DNA from: Prochlorococcus sp. AG-311-J23
GTDB lineage: Bacteria > Cyanobacteriota > Cyanobacteriia > PCC-6307 > Cyanobiaceae
Length of the DNA: 64,000 bases
Direction: 5' to 3'
NCBI GenBank assembly: GCA_003284375.1
Contig: QBVL01000001.1
Coordinates: 1 to 64,000, forward strand
Part shown: piece by piece, positions 27,102 through 37,095 of the stretch
How the letters are laid out: each line of letters begins with the position of its first letter
Position numbering within the stretch: position 1 is the first letter of the stretch
Program-made: the position numbers and the translations under genes
The notes under the pieces: generated by a model
What the model was told of the DNA's origin: nothing
The model's database searches: none
The model's input: only the letters and a program-made list of their open reading frames with translations

Positions 27102-27413
27102 TTAAGCCTCCTCTGATTCTGGGAACAACTGTATAGAGTTACCTTCTGCTAGGCGAACCACAGCCTTTTTGACTTGAGGTCTCTTTCCGGAAAACCTGCC
27201 AACTCTCCTGCTTTTTCTTGGGGGATTCATAGTACTAATACCAAGAACCTTGACATCAAACATTTTTTCTACAGCAGCTTTTATGTCAGGCTTAGCTGCC
27301 CTTGGATCGACTTCAAACGTGTACTGATTTAAATCCAAAGCTTTTGTAGCCTTCTCAGTTATCAAAGGACGTTTAATCACATCAGTAAGTCGTTTATCAA
27401 AAAATTTAGTCAT
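27102..27413 (-). CDS. rplW: 50S ribosomal protein L23
   Basis: The protein of about 103 residues has [20 protein letters not shown] and an extended basic loop ([20 protein letters not shown]), forming the ribosome docking site for trigger factor and SRP. I chose the ATG at 27413 (MTKFFDKRL), 9 bases after an AAGGAGG ribosome-binding site; ATG 27419 is also possible. It overlaps the rplD 3' end by 8 bp. Confidence 0.95.
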   Translation of the reverse strand: MTKFFDKRLTDVIKRPLITEKATKALDLNQYTFEVDPRAAKPDIKAAVEKMFDVKVLGISTMNPPRKSRRVGRFSGKRPQVKKAVVRLAEGNSIQLFPESEEA

Positions 27414-28044
27414 TACCATAGACCTCCTTAATGGTTGATAATGCGTCATCTCCTATTACCAATGAATTGGCATTGAGAAGATCAAACACATTTAATTGAT
27501 CAGCAGAGATAAGCTTTACCTTCTCTAAATTTTTAATTGAGCGCTTTATAATCTCTGATGGTTTACTGAGGATAATAAGAATTTTCCCATCAGAATCAAT
27601 TCCTACTCGCTTAAGTAGAGCAACAATTTCGCTTGTTTTAGGAACTTCAAGCTTTGAACCGAAGTCTTTGATTATTTTTGCGTCTGAAATTCTACTCATT
27701 AGAGCAGTACGAAGAGCTAGTCTTCGTTCCTTCCTATTCATTTCCAAGTTATATTTACGAGGCTTAGGGCCAAATATAATTCCACCTCCTGGTCGGAGAG
27801 GAGTTCTAACTGAGCCTTGTCTTGCTCTACCAGTACCCTTTTGCTTGTAGGGCTTTCGACCTCCTCCTCGAACTTCAGACCTAGTCAAAGTGCTTGCAGT
27901 CCCTTGACGGCTGTGAGCCTGTTGACGCAAAACAGCACGGTGTAATAAATCTGCAGCTGAGGATTCCTTTGCAGTCTTCAAATCAATTGATGATTCTCCA
28001 GCCTCTTTTCCTTGCCAATCAAGAACAGTACAGTTAGTCATCAT
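27406..28044 (-). CDS. rplD: 50S ribosomal protein L4
   Basis: The 212-residue protein has the L4 tunnel loop [20 protein letters not shown] and [20 protein letters not shown]. Two adjacent ATG codons (28044 and 28041) are possible starts; both overlap the rplC stop. A strong AGGAGG lies just upstream inside rplC. Confidence 0.97.
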   Translation of the reverse strand: MMTNCTVLDWQGKEAGESSIDLKTAKESSAADLLHRAVLRQQAHSRQGTASTLTRSEVRGGGRKPYKQKGTGRARQGSVRTPLRPGGGIIFGPKPRKYNLEMNRKERRLALRTALMSRISDAKIIKDFGSKLEVPKTSEIVALLKRVGIDSDGKILIILSKPSEIIKRSIKNLEKVKLISADQLNVFDLLNANSLVIGDDALSTIKEVYGND

Positions 28045-28697
28045 TTACCTCCTTGCTGGGTAGAGACGCCAACTCTTTTGGCTGGTCTTATGTTTAAAAG
28101 AGATCCAGGCTTGCCTGGAACAGATCCTTTTACTACTAATAAATTGTGATTTGTATCTATCTTTAGAATTTCAAGTCCTCTGGTAGTGACTTTTTTACCG
28201 CCCATACGACCAGCCATCCTTTTTCCAGGATAAACACGACCTGGAGTTGTTCCAGCTCCTATGGAACCAGGCAATCGATGATTCTTTGAACCGTGACTCA
28301 TAGGACCTCGGCTAAAACCATGTCGCTTTTGATAACCAGCGAATCCTCTACCCATAGTGTCACCACTAACATCAACTTTTTGACCTTTTTCGAAATCATC
28401 AACTGTTATTGAGGCTCCAAGTTCAAATTCACTGGAATTTTGTACTCGATACTCTCGAAGATGACGCAAAAGATCATTTCCTGATTTCGCAAGGTGACCT
28501 TTTGAAGGTTTGTTAATAAGTTTTTCACGAATTAACTGAAATCCTATCTGTACAGAGGCATAGCCATCAGTATCAGCAGATTTCAATTGAGTGATTCGAC
28601 AGGGACCCGCTTCGATCAAAGTGACTGGAACGGCTCTGCCTTGATCATCGAAGAGTTGGGACATACCCAACTTCTTACCTAAGATTCCTAAAGACAT
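28041..28697 (-). CDS. rplC: 50S ribosomal protein L3
   Basis: The 218-residue protein begins [20 protein letters not shown] and has [20 protein letters not shown], the conserved loop that reaches the peptidyl transferase centre. It is the first gene of the leftward ribosomal run; rpsJ is not adjacent, as usual in cyanobacteria, so the main promoter should lie in the 370-bp gap to its right. Confidence 0.97.
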   Translation of the reverse strand: MSLGILGKKLGMSQLFDDQGRAVPVTLIEAGPCRITQLKSADTDGYASVQIGFQLIREKLINKPSKGHLAKSGNDLLRHLREYRVQNSSEFELGASITVDDFEKGQKVDVSGDTMGRGFAGYQKRHGFSRGPMSHGSKNHRLPGSIGAGTTPGRVYPGKRMAGRMGGKKVTTRGLEILKIDTNHNLLVVKGSVPGKPGSLLNIRPAKRVGVSTQQGGK

Positions 28698-29068
28698 GAG
28701 TTAAATAAACGCCAGCAAAATGGTCAATCATCTGTAAGGAGAAAGACTTGAAATCTGAATTAAATCGCCTATCTAGCCAAAAAAGTTGAAATTAATTGAA
28801 GTTCAATTTATTTGGGAATGCTAGCGACAATCAGCTGGCTGGGACTTTTTTAAACTTTTCACAAAGTTCAAAGAGTATCTCGACAAAAGAAAATTAATTC
28901 TTTTGTACTGGCCAAAAAGACTAAACGCAATCGTCTAATCTGCTCAAGCATCCAGAGGCCCGGCTAGCGGGCGGGCATAGAAAAGCTTTAGCAACTTAAA
29001 AGATTACACTATTAACACCCATTTTGTGTGATGCTTCACTTGAATAAGAGAAAGAATTTGATTTAAGG
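28698..29068. other. Divergent promoter region of the ribosomal cluster and ndhN
   Basis: This 371-bp gap lies between divergent rplC and ndhN, so it should hold promoters in both directions. A short GC-rich island stands out in otherwise AT-rich sequence: GCCCG-GCTAG-CGGGC (28958-28972), a 5-bp hairpin followed by GGGC. No coding frame is supported. No named ncRNA was recognised. Confidence 0.5.
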
Positions 29069-29533
29069 ATGCCTTTATTACTCTCTGGTCAGAAATTTCG
29101 CACAGATCTTGAATCATTCGGCTGCCTTGCCATCCTTTGTCCATTAGAGGGAGGAGCAGAAACTCGTTTACTTCGAAGACTAAGAGCTAGTGGATATCAA
29201 ACACAGATAACTTCCGCTCGAGGATTGGGAGATCCTGTTGTCTTCCTTACCCAATTACATGGAATCCGACCACCACATTTGGGGCATCAAAATGTTGGAA
29301 GAAACGGTGCCTTAGGGGAAGTTCAACAAGTTATTCCTCAATTAAATGAATTGTTAGTCGAAGATAAATCATTAGTTCTATGGTTATTAGAGGGTCAAGT
29401 CTTATCCAAGTCGGAACTATTAGCAATAAATAATCTCTGCCAAAAGGAACCTCGTATAAAAATTGTTATTGAAATGGGAGGGGCTCGAAGTCTTAAATGG
29501 CAACCATTAAATAAATTCATTAATAAGGATTAG
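29069..29533 (+). CDS. ndhN: NAD(P)H-quinone oxidoreductase subunit N
   Basis: The 154-residue protein matches NdhN, a peripheral subunit of the cyanobacterial and chloroplast NDH-1 complex in the thylakoid membrane that drives cyclic electron flow and respiration. Characteristic stretches are ALRFP-like [30 protein letters not shown] and GARGLGDP-like [20 protein letters not shown]. ldpA follows after 12 bp, so the two are probably cotranscribed. Confidence 0.92.
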   Translation: MPLLLSGQKFRTDLESFGCLAILCPLEGGAETRLLRRLRASGYQTQITSARGLGDPVVFLTQLHGIRPPHLGHQNVGRNGALGEVQQVIPQLNELLVEDKSLVLWLLEGQVLSKSELLAINNLCQKEPRIKIVIEMGGARSLKWQPLNKFINKD

Positions 29534-29545
29534 AAATTCATCAAT

Positions 29546-30568
29546 GTGATTAATCAAAATTCAACTTGCAATTCTGAAGCTCTCAGAAAAGGTAACTGGG
29601 TAAAATTAATCTGTGGTGCAAGTAATCAAGATTTACCGTCAATAAACGATCTTTGCTCAATTTATGGAGCTGCAGGGGTGCATTGTATTGACCTCGCTGC
29701 CGACGAAGCTGTTGTCCATGCAGCTCGCAATGCTATTGATTGGGTTTTCGAAACTTATGGGAAAAAACCATGGCTGATGATCAGTTTAAGCGATGGAAAA
29801 GATTCGCATTTTCGCAAAGCTTGGTTTAATCCAGACCTATGTCCATCGAACTGCTTAAGACCCTGTCAAAACATTTGCCCGGCTCACGCGATTGAAGACT
29901 CAGGTAGTGTAAATGCTAAAAAATGCTATGGATGTGGCCGATGTATTGATACATGCCCGTTAGGTATCATTCAAGAAAAAGATCGAAGATTAACTCTGAG
30001 AGATTTCGCTCCATTGTTAACCACTATCAAACCAGATGCAGTAGAAATTCATACTGCTCCAGGAAGAGGCAAAGAATTTGAAAAAACAATCAAGGAAATT
30101 TTCAAAGCCGACCTGCAAATAAAGCGATTATCTGTTAGTTGCGGTTTACAAGGACATGGCATAAACCATGAACAATTAGCAGAAGAACTTTGGCTGCGAC
30201 ATAAATTTCTGAGAATTCATAATCAAAAACCTCTTTGGCAAATTGATGGGCGTCGAATGAGCGGAGATCTCGGAGCAGGTGCGGCCAAAATCGCCGTAAA
30301 ACTTTGGGAAAGAATACGCCCAATAGCTCCACCAGGCCCCTTGCAACTTGCTGGAGGGACTAATGAATCAACAATTAAGTACCTCCCAGAGATTAAAGGA
30401 CCTGAAGGCATTGCTTTTGGAGGAAAAGCAAGAAAGATAATCCAACCATGGTTAGAGGAAGCTCAACGAAAAGGAATTAGTCTTAGAGAGTGGCCCGAAG
30501 GCTGGGAGGCTGCTCTTTCAGAGGCAAAGCGACTAATAAATCCTTGGCTTGTAAGAAAATCTTTATAA
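29546..30568 (+). CDS. ldpA: Light-dependent period protein LdpA (iron-sulfur protein)
   Basis: The 340-residue protein starts with GTG at 29546. A ferredoxin-like part has two clusters of Cys, CPSNCLRPCQNICP and CYGCGRCIDTCP, for two iron-sulfur centres. In Synechococcus elongatus LdpA senses redox state and adjusts the circadian period by light. Prochlorococcus has a reduced clock, so the role here may be mainly redox sensing; that is inference. It forms a pair with ndhN. Confidence 0.85.
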   Translation: MINQNSTCNSEALRKGNWVKLICGASNQDLPSINDLCSIYGAAGVHCIDLAADEAVVHAARNAIDWVFETYGKKPWLMISLSDGKDSHFRKAWFNPDLCPSNCLRPCQNICPAHAIEDSGSVNAKKCYGCGRCIDTCPLGIIQEKDRRLTLRDFAPLLTTIKPDAVEIHTAPGRGKEFEKTIKEIFKADLQIKRLSVSCGLQGHGINHEQLAEELWLRHKFLRIHNQKPLWQIDGRRMSGDLGAGAAKIAVKLWERIRPIAPPGPLQLAGGTNESTIKYLPEIKGPEGIAFGGKARKIIQPWLEEAQRKGISLREWPEGWEAALSEAKRLINPWLVRKSL

Positions 30569-30591
30569 TTGATTTTTTCTAGCTAAATCAA
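30569..30591 (+). terminator. Weak hairpin after ldpA
   Basis: TTGATTT (30569-30575) pairs with AAATCAA (30585-30591) around a 9-base loop, directly after the ldpA stop. The stem is AT-rich and there is no long U-run, so termination here is only possible. Confidence 0.3.
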
Positions 30592-30750
30592 TCATTTAAA
30601 AGCCTAAGTCGAGCTTAAATAATGAATAAATTTTCCAATTAACTAAAAAAAACCGGATAAAGACATGACAGGATTGAATCAAATATGCAATTATTTAAGA
30701 GATAGAGTCCAAATCTATGTCACTCCATTGCAAACATAGATTTGGAACAA

Positions 30751-30822
30751 TGGGCCGTCGCCAAGTGGTAAGGCATCGGGTTTTGGTCTCGACATTCCTA
30801 GGTTCGAATCCTAGCGGCCCAG
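30751..30822 (+). tRNA. trnQ: tRNA-Gln(UUG)
   Basis: The gene starts TGGGCCGTCGCCAAGTGG, has anticodon TTG in GGGTTTTGGTCTC, and T-arm CTAGGTTCGAATCCTAG. T1 pairs with A72, the weak first pair typical of tRNA-Gln, and G is the discriminator. CCA is not encoded. Confidence 0.95.
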
Positions 30823-30835
30823 TTTTCAAAAATTA

Positions 30836-31615
30836 GTGATAGAAAAACCTTTACTTGTACTTGATTTTGATGGTGTCATCGTTGACGGCATTAAGGAGTA
30901 TTGGTCAAGTTCTCATCAAACTTGTCTAAACATATTTTCTGCCAAAGAAAAAGAAATAATTTCTTTTTCAAGTGAGATTCCCGCAGCTTTTAAAACTCTG
31001 AGACCTTGGGTTCACCATGGTTGGGAAATGGTTATCTTAGCTGCTGAATGTTCAGATAAAACTAGTCAACTAAACTTAAAAGGCATTGAGAGTTTCTCAA
31101 AAAATTACTCAAAAGAATGCACTTCAGCACTTAATCGACGGGGTTGGACACCTTTTAAATTACAAGAAGCTTTAAATCAAACTAGAAGAGAAGCAATATC
31201 AAATAATTTCAATCAGTGGTTAAATTTGCATCAGCCTTTTTCTTTAGTCACGCAACGTCTAAAGAAACTTGAGACGGAAGGCATTGAATTTGCTGTTTTA
31301 ACAACAAAAAGTATCGAGTTCACAAAAAAACTTTTGGATTGTTTCGATCTTCAGCCAAAGCTTGTTTTCGGTCATGAATCAGGAAGCAAAGTCGATGTCT
31401 TGAACCAACTCATACAGAAAAGAATAATTCGAGGGTTTATTGAAGATCGAAGAGCTACCTTAGAAAAAGTCTTGGAAGATCCCAAGCTAAAATCAATCCC
31501 TTGTTACTTGGCAAGCTGGGGATACTTGAAACCTCAGGATCGAAATAATTTTCCCTATGGTATTAAATTACTAAATTTAGATATTTTACGAGAACCTATT
31601 TCGAAGTGGTCTTGA
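30836..31615 (+). CDS. HAD-superfamily hydrolase
   Basis: A GTG at 30836 starts a 259-residue protein with the HAD motifs in order: LDFDGVIVDG (nucleophile Asp and acid/base Asp), AVLTTKS (motif II Thr), the Lys in GSKVDVLNQL, and GFIEDRRATLE (metal-binding acidic pair). A helical cap of about 130 residues lies between motifs I and II. It should be a small-molecule phosphatase; the substrate is unknown. It begins 13 bp after tRNA-Gln. Confidence 0.82.
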   Translation: MIEKPLLVLDFDGVIVDGIKEYWSSSHQTCLNIFSAKEKEIISFSSEIPAAFKTLRPWVHHGWEMVILAAECSDKTSQLNLKGIESFSKNYSKECTSALNRRGWTPFKLQEALNQTRREAISNNFNQWLNLHQPFSLVTQRLKKLETEGIEFAVLTTKSIEFTKKLLDCFDLQPKLVFGHESGSKVDVLNQLIQKRIIRGFIEDRRATLEKVLEDPKLKSIPCYLASWGYLKPQDRNNFPYGIKLLNLDILREPISKWS

Positions 31616-31623
31616 CTTAATAG

Positions 31624-31637
31624 CGTACGTCTGTACT
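31624..31637 (+). promoter_or_regulatory. Candidate LexA (SOS) box upstream of recA
   Basis: CGTACGTCTGTACT fits the cyanobacterial LexA consensus RGTACNNNDGTWCB except for the first base (C for R). It lies about 90 bp before the recA start, a place expected for a LexA-controlled promoter. Confidence 0.55.
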
Positions 31638-31727
31638 ATCGGTCTAATTGCTATTCGTTGAGGACCTGAGTATTTCGTCATCAATCCCAACGTCTGTTGT
31701 TATCCCTCTGAATTAAAGTTATTTGTC

Positions 31728-32861
31728 ATGTCAAACGAAGGTAAGTCACTCCAATCAACTGAATCCAAGAAAATAGACGCAAAGTCTGGAGAAAAAGAAA
31801 AAGCATTGAACTTAGTGGTTGGGCAAATAGAACGCAATTTCGGGAAGGGATCGATCATGCGTCTTGGCGACGCGTCAAAGATGCGGGTAGAAACTATATC
31901 TACAGGTGCTTTAACTCTTGATTTAGCTCTTGGTGGCGGCTATCCCAAAGGACGAGTTATTGAAGTTTATGGTCCCGAAAGTTCTGGGAAAACAACGCTG
32001 ACATTACACGCAATAGCTGAGATTCAACGTAACGGCGGAGTTGCTGCATTTGTGGATGCAGAACATGCTCTTGACCCAGTCTATGCAGCTTCGCTTGGTG
32101 TTGATGTAGAGAATCTACTCGTATCTCAACCGGATACAGGAGAGATGGCATTAGAAATCGTTGACCAACTTATTAGATCTGCTGCAGTCGATCTAGTAGT
32201 TGTTGATTCAGTCGCTGCACTGACGCCCCGTTCAGAAATAGAAGGAGAAATGGGTGATCATTCAGTGGGTGCTCAAGCTCGTCTAATGAGTCAAGCAATG
32301 AGAAAAATTACTGGAAATATTGGAAAGTCTGGTTGCACTGTAATTTTCTTAAATCAATTACGTCTAAAAATTGGCGTTGTATATGGGAATCCAGAAACAA
32401 CAACTGGTGGAAACGCTCTAAAATTTTATGCCTCTGTAAGATTAGATATTCGTCGTATTCAAACGTTAAAGAGAGGAACTGAAGAATATGGAATTCGTGC
32501 AAAAGTGAAAGTCGCAAAAAACAAAGTTGCGCCTCCATTTCGAATAGCCGAATTTGATATTCTTTTTGGGAAAGGAATTAGTACTCTTGGTTGTCTTCTT
32601 GATTTAGCAGATGAGACTAATGTCGTCACTCGTAAAGGAGCTTGGTATAGCTATGAAGGTGACAATATTGGGCAAGGGAGAGACAATACCATTACTTGGC
32701 TTGAACAAAATCCTGAATCAAAAGAAATAATTGAAAAGTTAGTTAAAGAAAAATTAACTGAGGGCTCAGAAGTAAGTGCTAATTCGATGAGACCATTAGC
32801 GTCAGCCGCTCGACAGGCTTCTTCACGAGCAAACCTAAGCCAAGTTTCAGCGAACGGTTAA
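31728..32861 (+). CDS. recA: Recombinase RecA
   Basis: The 377-residue protein carries out strand exchange and triggers LexA self-cleavage. Walker A is [10 protein letters not shown] (82-89), Walker B is [12 protein letters not shown], and the L2-loop-associated signature [13 protein letters not shown] is intact. A Ser/Ala-rich C-terminal tail replaces the acidic E. coli tail. A LexA-like box lies upstream, so SOS control is likely. Confidence 0.98.
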   Translation: MSNEGKSLQSTESKKIDAKSGEKEKALNLVVGQIERNFGKGSIMRLGDASKMRVETISTGALTLDLALGGGYPKGRVIEVYGPESSGKTTLTLHAIAEIQRNGGVAAFVDAEHALDPVYAASLGVDVENLLVSQPDTGEMALEIVDQLIRSAAVDLVVVDSVAALTPRSEIEGEMGDHSVGAQARLMSQAMRKITGNIGKSGCTVIFLNQLRLKIGVVYGNPETTTGGNALKFYASVRLDIRRIQTLKRGTEEYGIRAKVKVAKNKVAPPFRIAEFDILFGKGISTLGCLLDLADETNVVTRKGAWYSYEGDNIGQGRDNTITWLEQNPESKEIIEKLVKEKLTEGSEVSANSMRPLASAARQASSRANLSQVSANG

Positions 32862-32881
32862 AGGTAAAAACATACTTCGTT

Positions 32882-33121
32882 TTATCTAATGTCAGCAGGA
32901 ATCCACCACCCTGCAGCAGGTCCAACAAAGCGAACAATGATCCAAAGAATAACTAAAGCAGCAATACCTATCCATCCTGCGCGAATACTTAGTTGTATAA
33001 ATTGATCTCTTTGCGCCTGCGTAACAGGAAACCAGGAGACAATACGAGGTGACTCACTCCTAGGATTTTTCTTGCTACGAGGTTTTAAGCCTTGCTCAGA
33101 TCTTCGGCGTGCTTCTCCCAT
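32882..33121 (-). CDS. DUF2839-type small membrane protein
   Basis: The 79-residue protein starts MGEARRRSEQGL, has a basic N-terminal half and one transmembrane segment (WIGIAALVILWIIVRFVGPA). This matches the DUF2839 family found across cyanobacteria, of unknown function. It converges on recA with 20 bp between stops and lies 38 bp after the helicase-like gene. Confidence 0.75.
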   Translation of the reverse strand: MGEARRRSEQGLKPRSKKNPRSESPRIVSWFPVTQAQRDQFIQLSIRAGWIGIAALVILWIIVRFVGPAAGWWIPADIR

Positions 33122-33159
33122 TATAAAAAAACAATATTTTTTAATCTAAGAGATTGATT

Positions 33160-34608
33160 TTAATAAGGCAATAAACGCTCTAAAGCAATCCATGGTTCAA
33201 GAGCTTCGAATATTAGTTTTCCCCAACTTCTATAGCGCATGCGGCCATCAAGTATAGCGACTCGAACATTTTCTCCCCTAATGATAGCAAGCGATTTAAG
33301 AAGGATGGCAAGGGTCTCTGGAAAAAGGAATTCTCTAAACCAGTCACGACCTTGATGCTTAAGCATTTCAACTTTAGCGGCAATCCAAGGTGATTCTAAA
33401 GTAGGCAACGGAATCACTGGAAAAATCAATTGATCCGGCGTTGGTAAATTGTACTGATTAACAATCCACCAATTGCAACTACAACAAACAATCCCATTTG
33501 TCTCAATGTTAGTAGTTTCATGAACGACTCTCAATCCAAATTCTCCAGCTAATTCACTAGTGATCTGAAGTCGTAGTTGCGAGTCATCTACCAAAATAAT
33601 AGTTGGATGAGTACGACCAAGAATTAATCTTTGACACTGCCTTATAATATGACGATAAAACTGAGACGTATTTGGTAAAGGTTGTCTTTTAGGAACAAAT
33701 AAAGGAATAGGTTCTTGATCAAATTTATTTCCTAAATCCACCTTTACATTGAAAGTAACTTTTTTACTATTTAAATCTAAAAAGAAAGAATCGCTTTGAC
33801 CAGAGTTAGTCAGCATTAAAAGAGTATTTTTTGATAGCAGACCTGAGATAGTTTGCAATGGAAGCAAAGGTTGAATATACCAATCCCAACTTAGTTTTTG
33901 ATTATCTAGTTTCGCCCATGTCACCCATCCATTGTTGACGACATGAAGAGCCCGATCCCAAGGCGTTACGGAAGGTAAGTCGTCTTTGAGAATTTCTTTT
34001 AATGCTAAAAGTTCACTACAATCAATTCTTATAATAGCATCAGAACTTAATGACTGACTGAAAAGACTTCGACTTAAGCGCTCATGAACTTCAATAATTG
34101 AAGCTTCTAAACGTGAGTGAGAAGCAATTAAATTCTCCCAATCTTTTGGAGTAATTTTAATAGACATCGATTCTCTAAGCTCATTAGAAATAAAATCAGA
34201 TTCAGGAAAAATTAATTGGCGATTTTTTAATAAATCTTTTTCATTTGCAAAAATAAGATCTTGGTATCTTAGAAGCCAAATTTTTTCATCTGAAGGAATT
34301 AATTCAATTCCTTCTACATAATCGAAACTTAATCGACTAGAACTTAACTTTGGTAATTCCACTTCAAACAAGAGTCGATATTGTCTGTCTGAAAGAATCA
34401 ACACAATATTATTGTTATGAAAACAAAGTGGGATCAAAAGGCCAGGCCACCAAAAATCTCTACTGTCACTTGATAATTGAATAAAAGTATTATCTTTACG
34501 ACTTAAGCTTCTAGAGATCAATCTTGTTAGGGTCAAATTATGAGGCCATAGAGCAAGATTATTTTGATAGTATTTTTTTAGATGTCTATGTGAATTCACC
34601 TCAAGCAT
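33160..34608 (-). CDS. Conserved cyanobacterial protein with degenerate DinG/Rad3-like C-terminus
   Basis: I do not recognise the first 300 residues of this 482-residue protein. The last part (FREFLFPETLAILLKSLAII, then VRVAILDGRMRYRSWGKLIF) resembles helicase motif VI and the end of DinG/Rad3-type superfamily 2 helicases, where an Arg-rich loop and LDGR occur. No Walker A motif or DEAH box is visible, so helicase activity is unlikely. It may be a non-catalytic relative with a structural or regulatory role. Only the C-terminal resemblance supports this. Confidence 0.5.
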   Translation of the reverse strand: MLEVNSHRHLKKYYQNNLALWPHNLTLTRLISRSLSRKDNTFIQLSSDSRDFWWPGLLIPLCFHNNNIVLILSDRQYRLLFEVELPKLSSSRLSFDYVEGIELIPSDEKIWLLRYQDLIFANEKDLLKNRQLIFPESDFISNELRESMSIKITPKDWENLIASHSRLEASIIEVHERLSRSLFSQSLSSDAIIRIDCSELLALKEILKDDLPSVTPWDRALHVVNNGWVTWAKLDNQKLSWDWYIQPLLPLQTISGLLSKNTLLMLTNSGQSDSFFLDLNSKKVTFNVKVDLGNKFDQEPIPLFVPKRQPLPNTSQFYRHIIRQCQRLILGRTHPTIILVDDSQLRLQITSELAGEFGLRVVHETTNIETNGIVCCSCNWWIVNQYNLPTPDQLIFPVIPLPTLESPWIAAKVEMLKHQGRDWFREFLFPETLAILLKSLAIIRGENVRVAILDGRMRYRSWGKLIFEALEPWIALERLLPY

Positions 34609-34681
34609 TTGTAGGACCTTTTATCAATAAATTCTTTTAATCATGTTGCCCTATCAATAAAGATGTAGAACAATACTATTT

Positions 34682-35557
34682 ATGGAGCTTAAAACAAAAT
34701 CCTCTAAAAATATTGGAATTGTGGGATTAGGTCTTATTGGCGGCTCCTTAGGCTTAGATCTCCAAAATCTTGGATATACGGTTTATGGAATTACTCATCG
34801 AGAAAAAACTGCACAAAAAGCCAGAGAAAGAAAACTAGCCCAACATGTTAGTACTGATCAGAGTGTATTAAAAAATTGTTCTCTTATTTATATTGCTTTA
34901 CCACTTGAACAACTCCTAAACCCTTCATCATCTTTAATTAATGCCATTCCGAGGAATGCTGTTGTTACTGATGTTGGCTCTGTAAAAGTCCCTATTTTAA
35001 ATACTTGGAACAAGTTACATCCGCGTTTTGTAGCCAGTCATCCAATGACAGGAACAGAAGAATCTGGTGTTAACGCAGGTCAACAAAATTTATTTAAAAA
35101 TAAGCCATGGGTAGTTACTCCAAATAAAGAAACTGATCAAAAAGCCCTCGAAATAGTTCACCAAATTACTTTGTCACTTGGGTGTCAATGGATCAGCTCT
35201 GAAGCTCAAATACATGATGAAGCTGTTGGCTTGATTTCACATTTACCAGTTCTAATTAGCGCGGCATTACTCAATACACTCAGTACAAATGTAAAGCCTT
35301 CCTTATATTCGCTTGCTAAAAGTATTGCATCCAGTGGGTTTGCTGACACCTCTAGGGTCGGAGGTGGCAACCCAGAGCTAGGAGTCTCTATGGCAAAATT
35401 GAACAAACAAAATATAGAGAGACATTTGGTATCTTATAGGCATTCTCTAGATCTTTTTGAAAAATATTTACTTGAAGAGAACTGGAGTGAACTCGAAAAG
35501 ATACTAGTTAATACACACAAAGAAAGACAGAATTTCATTTTAAAACCTACTAATTAA
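34682..35557 (+). CDS. tyrA: Prephenate/arogenate dehydrogenase
   Basis: The 291-residue enzyme makes tyrosine precursors. The NAD(P)-binding motif is IGIVGLGLIGGSLGLDL, and HPMTGTEESG plus AVGLISHLPVLISAALL are TyrA motifs. Characterised cyanobacterial homologues use arogenate and NADP. It converges with the crtD-like gene and overlaps its end by 8 bp. Confidence 0.93.
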   Translation: MELKTKSSKNIGIVGLGLIGGSLGLDLQNLGYTVYGITHREKTAQKARERKLAQHVSTDQSVLKNCSLIYIALPLEQLLNPSSSLINAIPRNAVVTDVGSVKVPILNTWNKLHPRFVASHPMTGTEESGVNAGQQNLFKNKPWVVTPNKETDQKALEIVHQITLSLGCQWISSEAQIHDEAVGLISHLPVLISAALLNTLSTNVKPSLYSLAKSIASSGFADTSRVGGGNPELGVSMAKLNKQNIERHLVSYRHSLDLFEKYLLEENWSELEKILVNTHKERQNFILKPTN

Positions 35558-37067
35558 AGATAGGGATATTTAAATGTCTACCTTTAGATTCCAATAATTG
35601 TCTTACAGCCATCAAAGCAGATTGGCTGACGCCAGCGGTACCTTCACCAGGGTATATAGAGTCTCCACAAAGCCATAAACCTGCGAGAGGGGTTCTACTT
35701 GACAAGCCAAAAGGACCAAATTGATCTGGATGTTGACCAAGCCCTCCAACTATTCCACCAGGACGTCCTGTCCACCTTTCAAAGCTTCTTGGGGTAGAAA
35801 GTTCTTGATGATCCCAACTCGTCTCTAGCAAATCAAACTTTTGGTCTAAAATAGCTCTAATCTGTTTCTGTACAACATTTTTTTTCCTAATATATGCTTG
35901 ACTATCTAAATTAGACCATTGATCAATATCTACAAATACACTTGCTATTAAGGTGGCCATCCCAACTGGTGCACGTTGATCATTTTCCATACTTATAGAA
36001 ATAAATAAAGAGCCAAAATGCTCATCAAATACTTGAATATGACTTGGACAATCAACGGGCAAATCAGCACGACGGAGACCTCCGTAAAATACAATGGCAC
36101 CACTTGGTTGGGGTAATTTTTTTATACTTTCACGGTATGTTGTGGATAAACCTCCAACGATAGGAATTAAATCTAGAAGAGATTGAGGAGGCAAGCTAAA
36201 AACAATATCTGATGCTTGCCTCTGTATCAAATTCTTTCTTCTATCAATCAAATTGACATCAAAAATATTTGAATTTTTTTTACTTAATATTTTGGTCACT
36301 CTATGGCCAATCAAAAGGCTTCCACCATCTCTCAAAAAACTTTCTTTCAACAAATCGCTAAGAATTTGCATTGATCCATGAAGGTGCCATAAGCCTCTGG
36401 GAGATTGGGCCATTTGAAGAACAGTTGCACCGTATAAAGCTGCCGTTCTACTTGCTGGCTCTTGGGAGTAAAGTTTTAATTGAAGGTCTAAAAAACTTCG
36501 TAGACGTCTATCTTTATGACAACCAGTGATTGTAAGCAAGTCTGCAATAGTCAACTTACTCAAAAAACCTGTTAAAAGATTTGAAGGACGTATGGCTCTA
36601 ATTAATTGACTTAAATCCCAAAAATTTCTTACCGGAAGTATTGGATCTCTTTCGACAAATTCCCAGTTGCTTTCGTGAATTTTAGAACATAATGACCAGA
36701 AGATTTCACTCCCAGGAAACTGTTCTTGTCTTTCTTTCTGCCATCTCAATGGATCATGCCAAAGATTGATTGGCCTACTCCCATCCCCAAGATCAACTGA
36801 ACATCCAGGATCTAAAATTTTGGCATCAGGTAAGGGAATATCTAAATAATTAAATAAACGATGATGAATTCCTCCTCTCTCAAGGCCTGCAACTTGGGTA
36901 GCCCCAACATCAAAGGTGTAAGAACCTCTTTTAAAAGTTCCCGCACAACCGCCTAATTGACTATGTGCTTCGACCAAGGTCACCTGAAAACCATCTTTAG
37001 CGAGAAGAGCAGCACCTGTTAAGCCCGCTATTCCTCCCCCAACAACAATGATAGATTCTTCAGACAT
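35550..37067 (-). CDS. crtD: FAD-dependent carotenoid desaturase/isomerase, CrtD-like
   Basis: The 505-residue protein has the dinucleotide motif IIVVGGGIAGLTGAALLAKD, then GGCAGTFKRGSYTFDVGATQ, and the C-terminal FAD motif LWLCGDSIYPGEGTAGVSQS. This is the phytoene-desaturase-related family that includes CrtD (C-3',4' desaturase) and CrtH (carotene isomerase). The ATQVAGLERGGIHHR and FPGSEIFW stretches favour CrtD over CrtH, from memory of the cyanobacterial proteins. The exact reaction in this organism is uncertain. Confidence 0.75.
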   Translation of the reverse strand: MSEESIIVVGGGIAGLTGAALLAKDGFQVTLVEAHSQLGGCAGTFKRGSYTFDVGATQVAGLERGGIHHRLFNYLDIPLPDAKILDPGCSVDLGDGSRPINLWHDPLRWQKERQEQFPGSEIFWSLCSKIHESNWEFVERDPILPVRNFWDLSQLIRAIRPSNLLTGFLSKLTIADLLTITGCHKDRRLRSFLDLQLKLYSQEPASRTAALYGATVLQMAQSPRGLWHLHGSMQILSDLLKESFLRDGGSLLIGHRVTKILSKKNSNIFDVNLIDRRKNLIQRQASDIVFSLPPQSLLDLIPIVGGLSTTYRESIKKLPQPSGAIVFYGGLRRADLPVDCPSHIQVFDEHFGSLFISISMENDQRAPVGMATLIASVFVDIDQWSNLDSQAYIRKKNVVQKQIRAILDQKFDLLETSWDHQELSTPRSFERWTGRPGGIVGGLGQHPDQFGPFGLSSRTPLAGLWLCGDSIYPGEGTAGVSQSALMAVRQLLESKGRHLNIPIFN

Positions 37068-37095
37068 AAAAAATTATCAAGCGAGAATACAGTGA

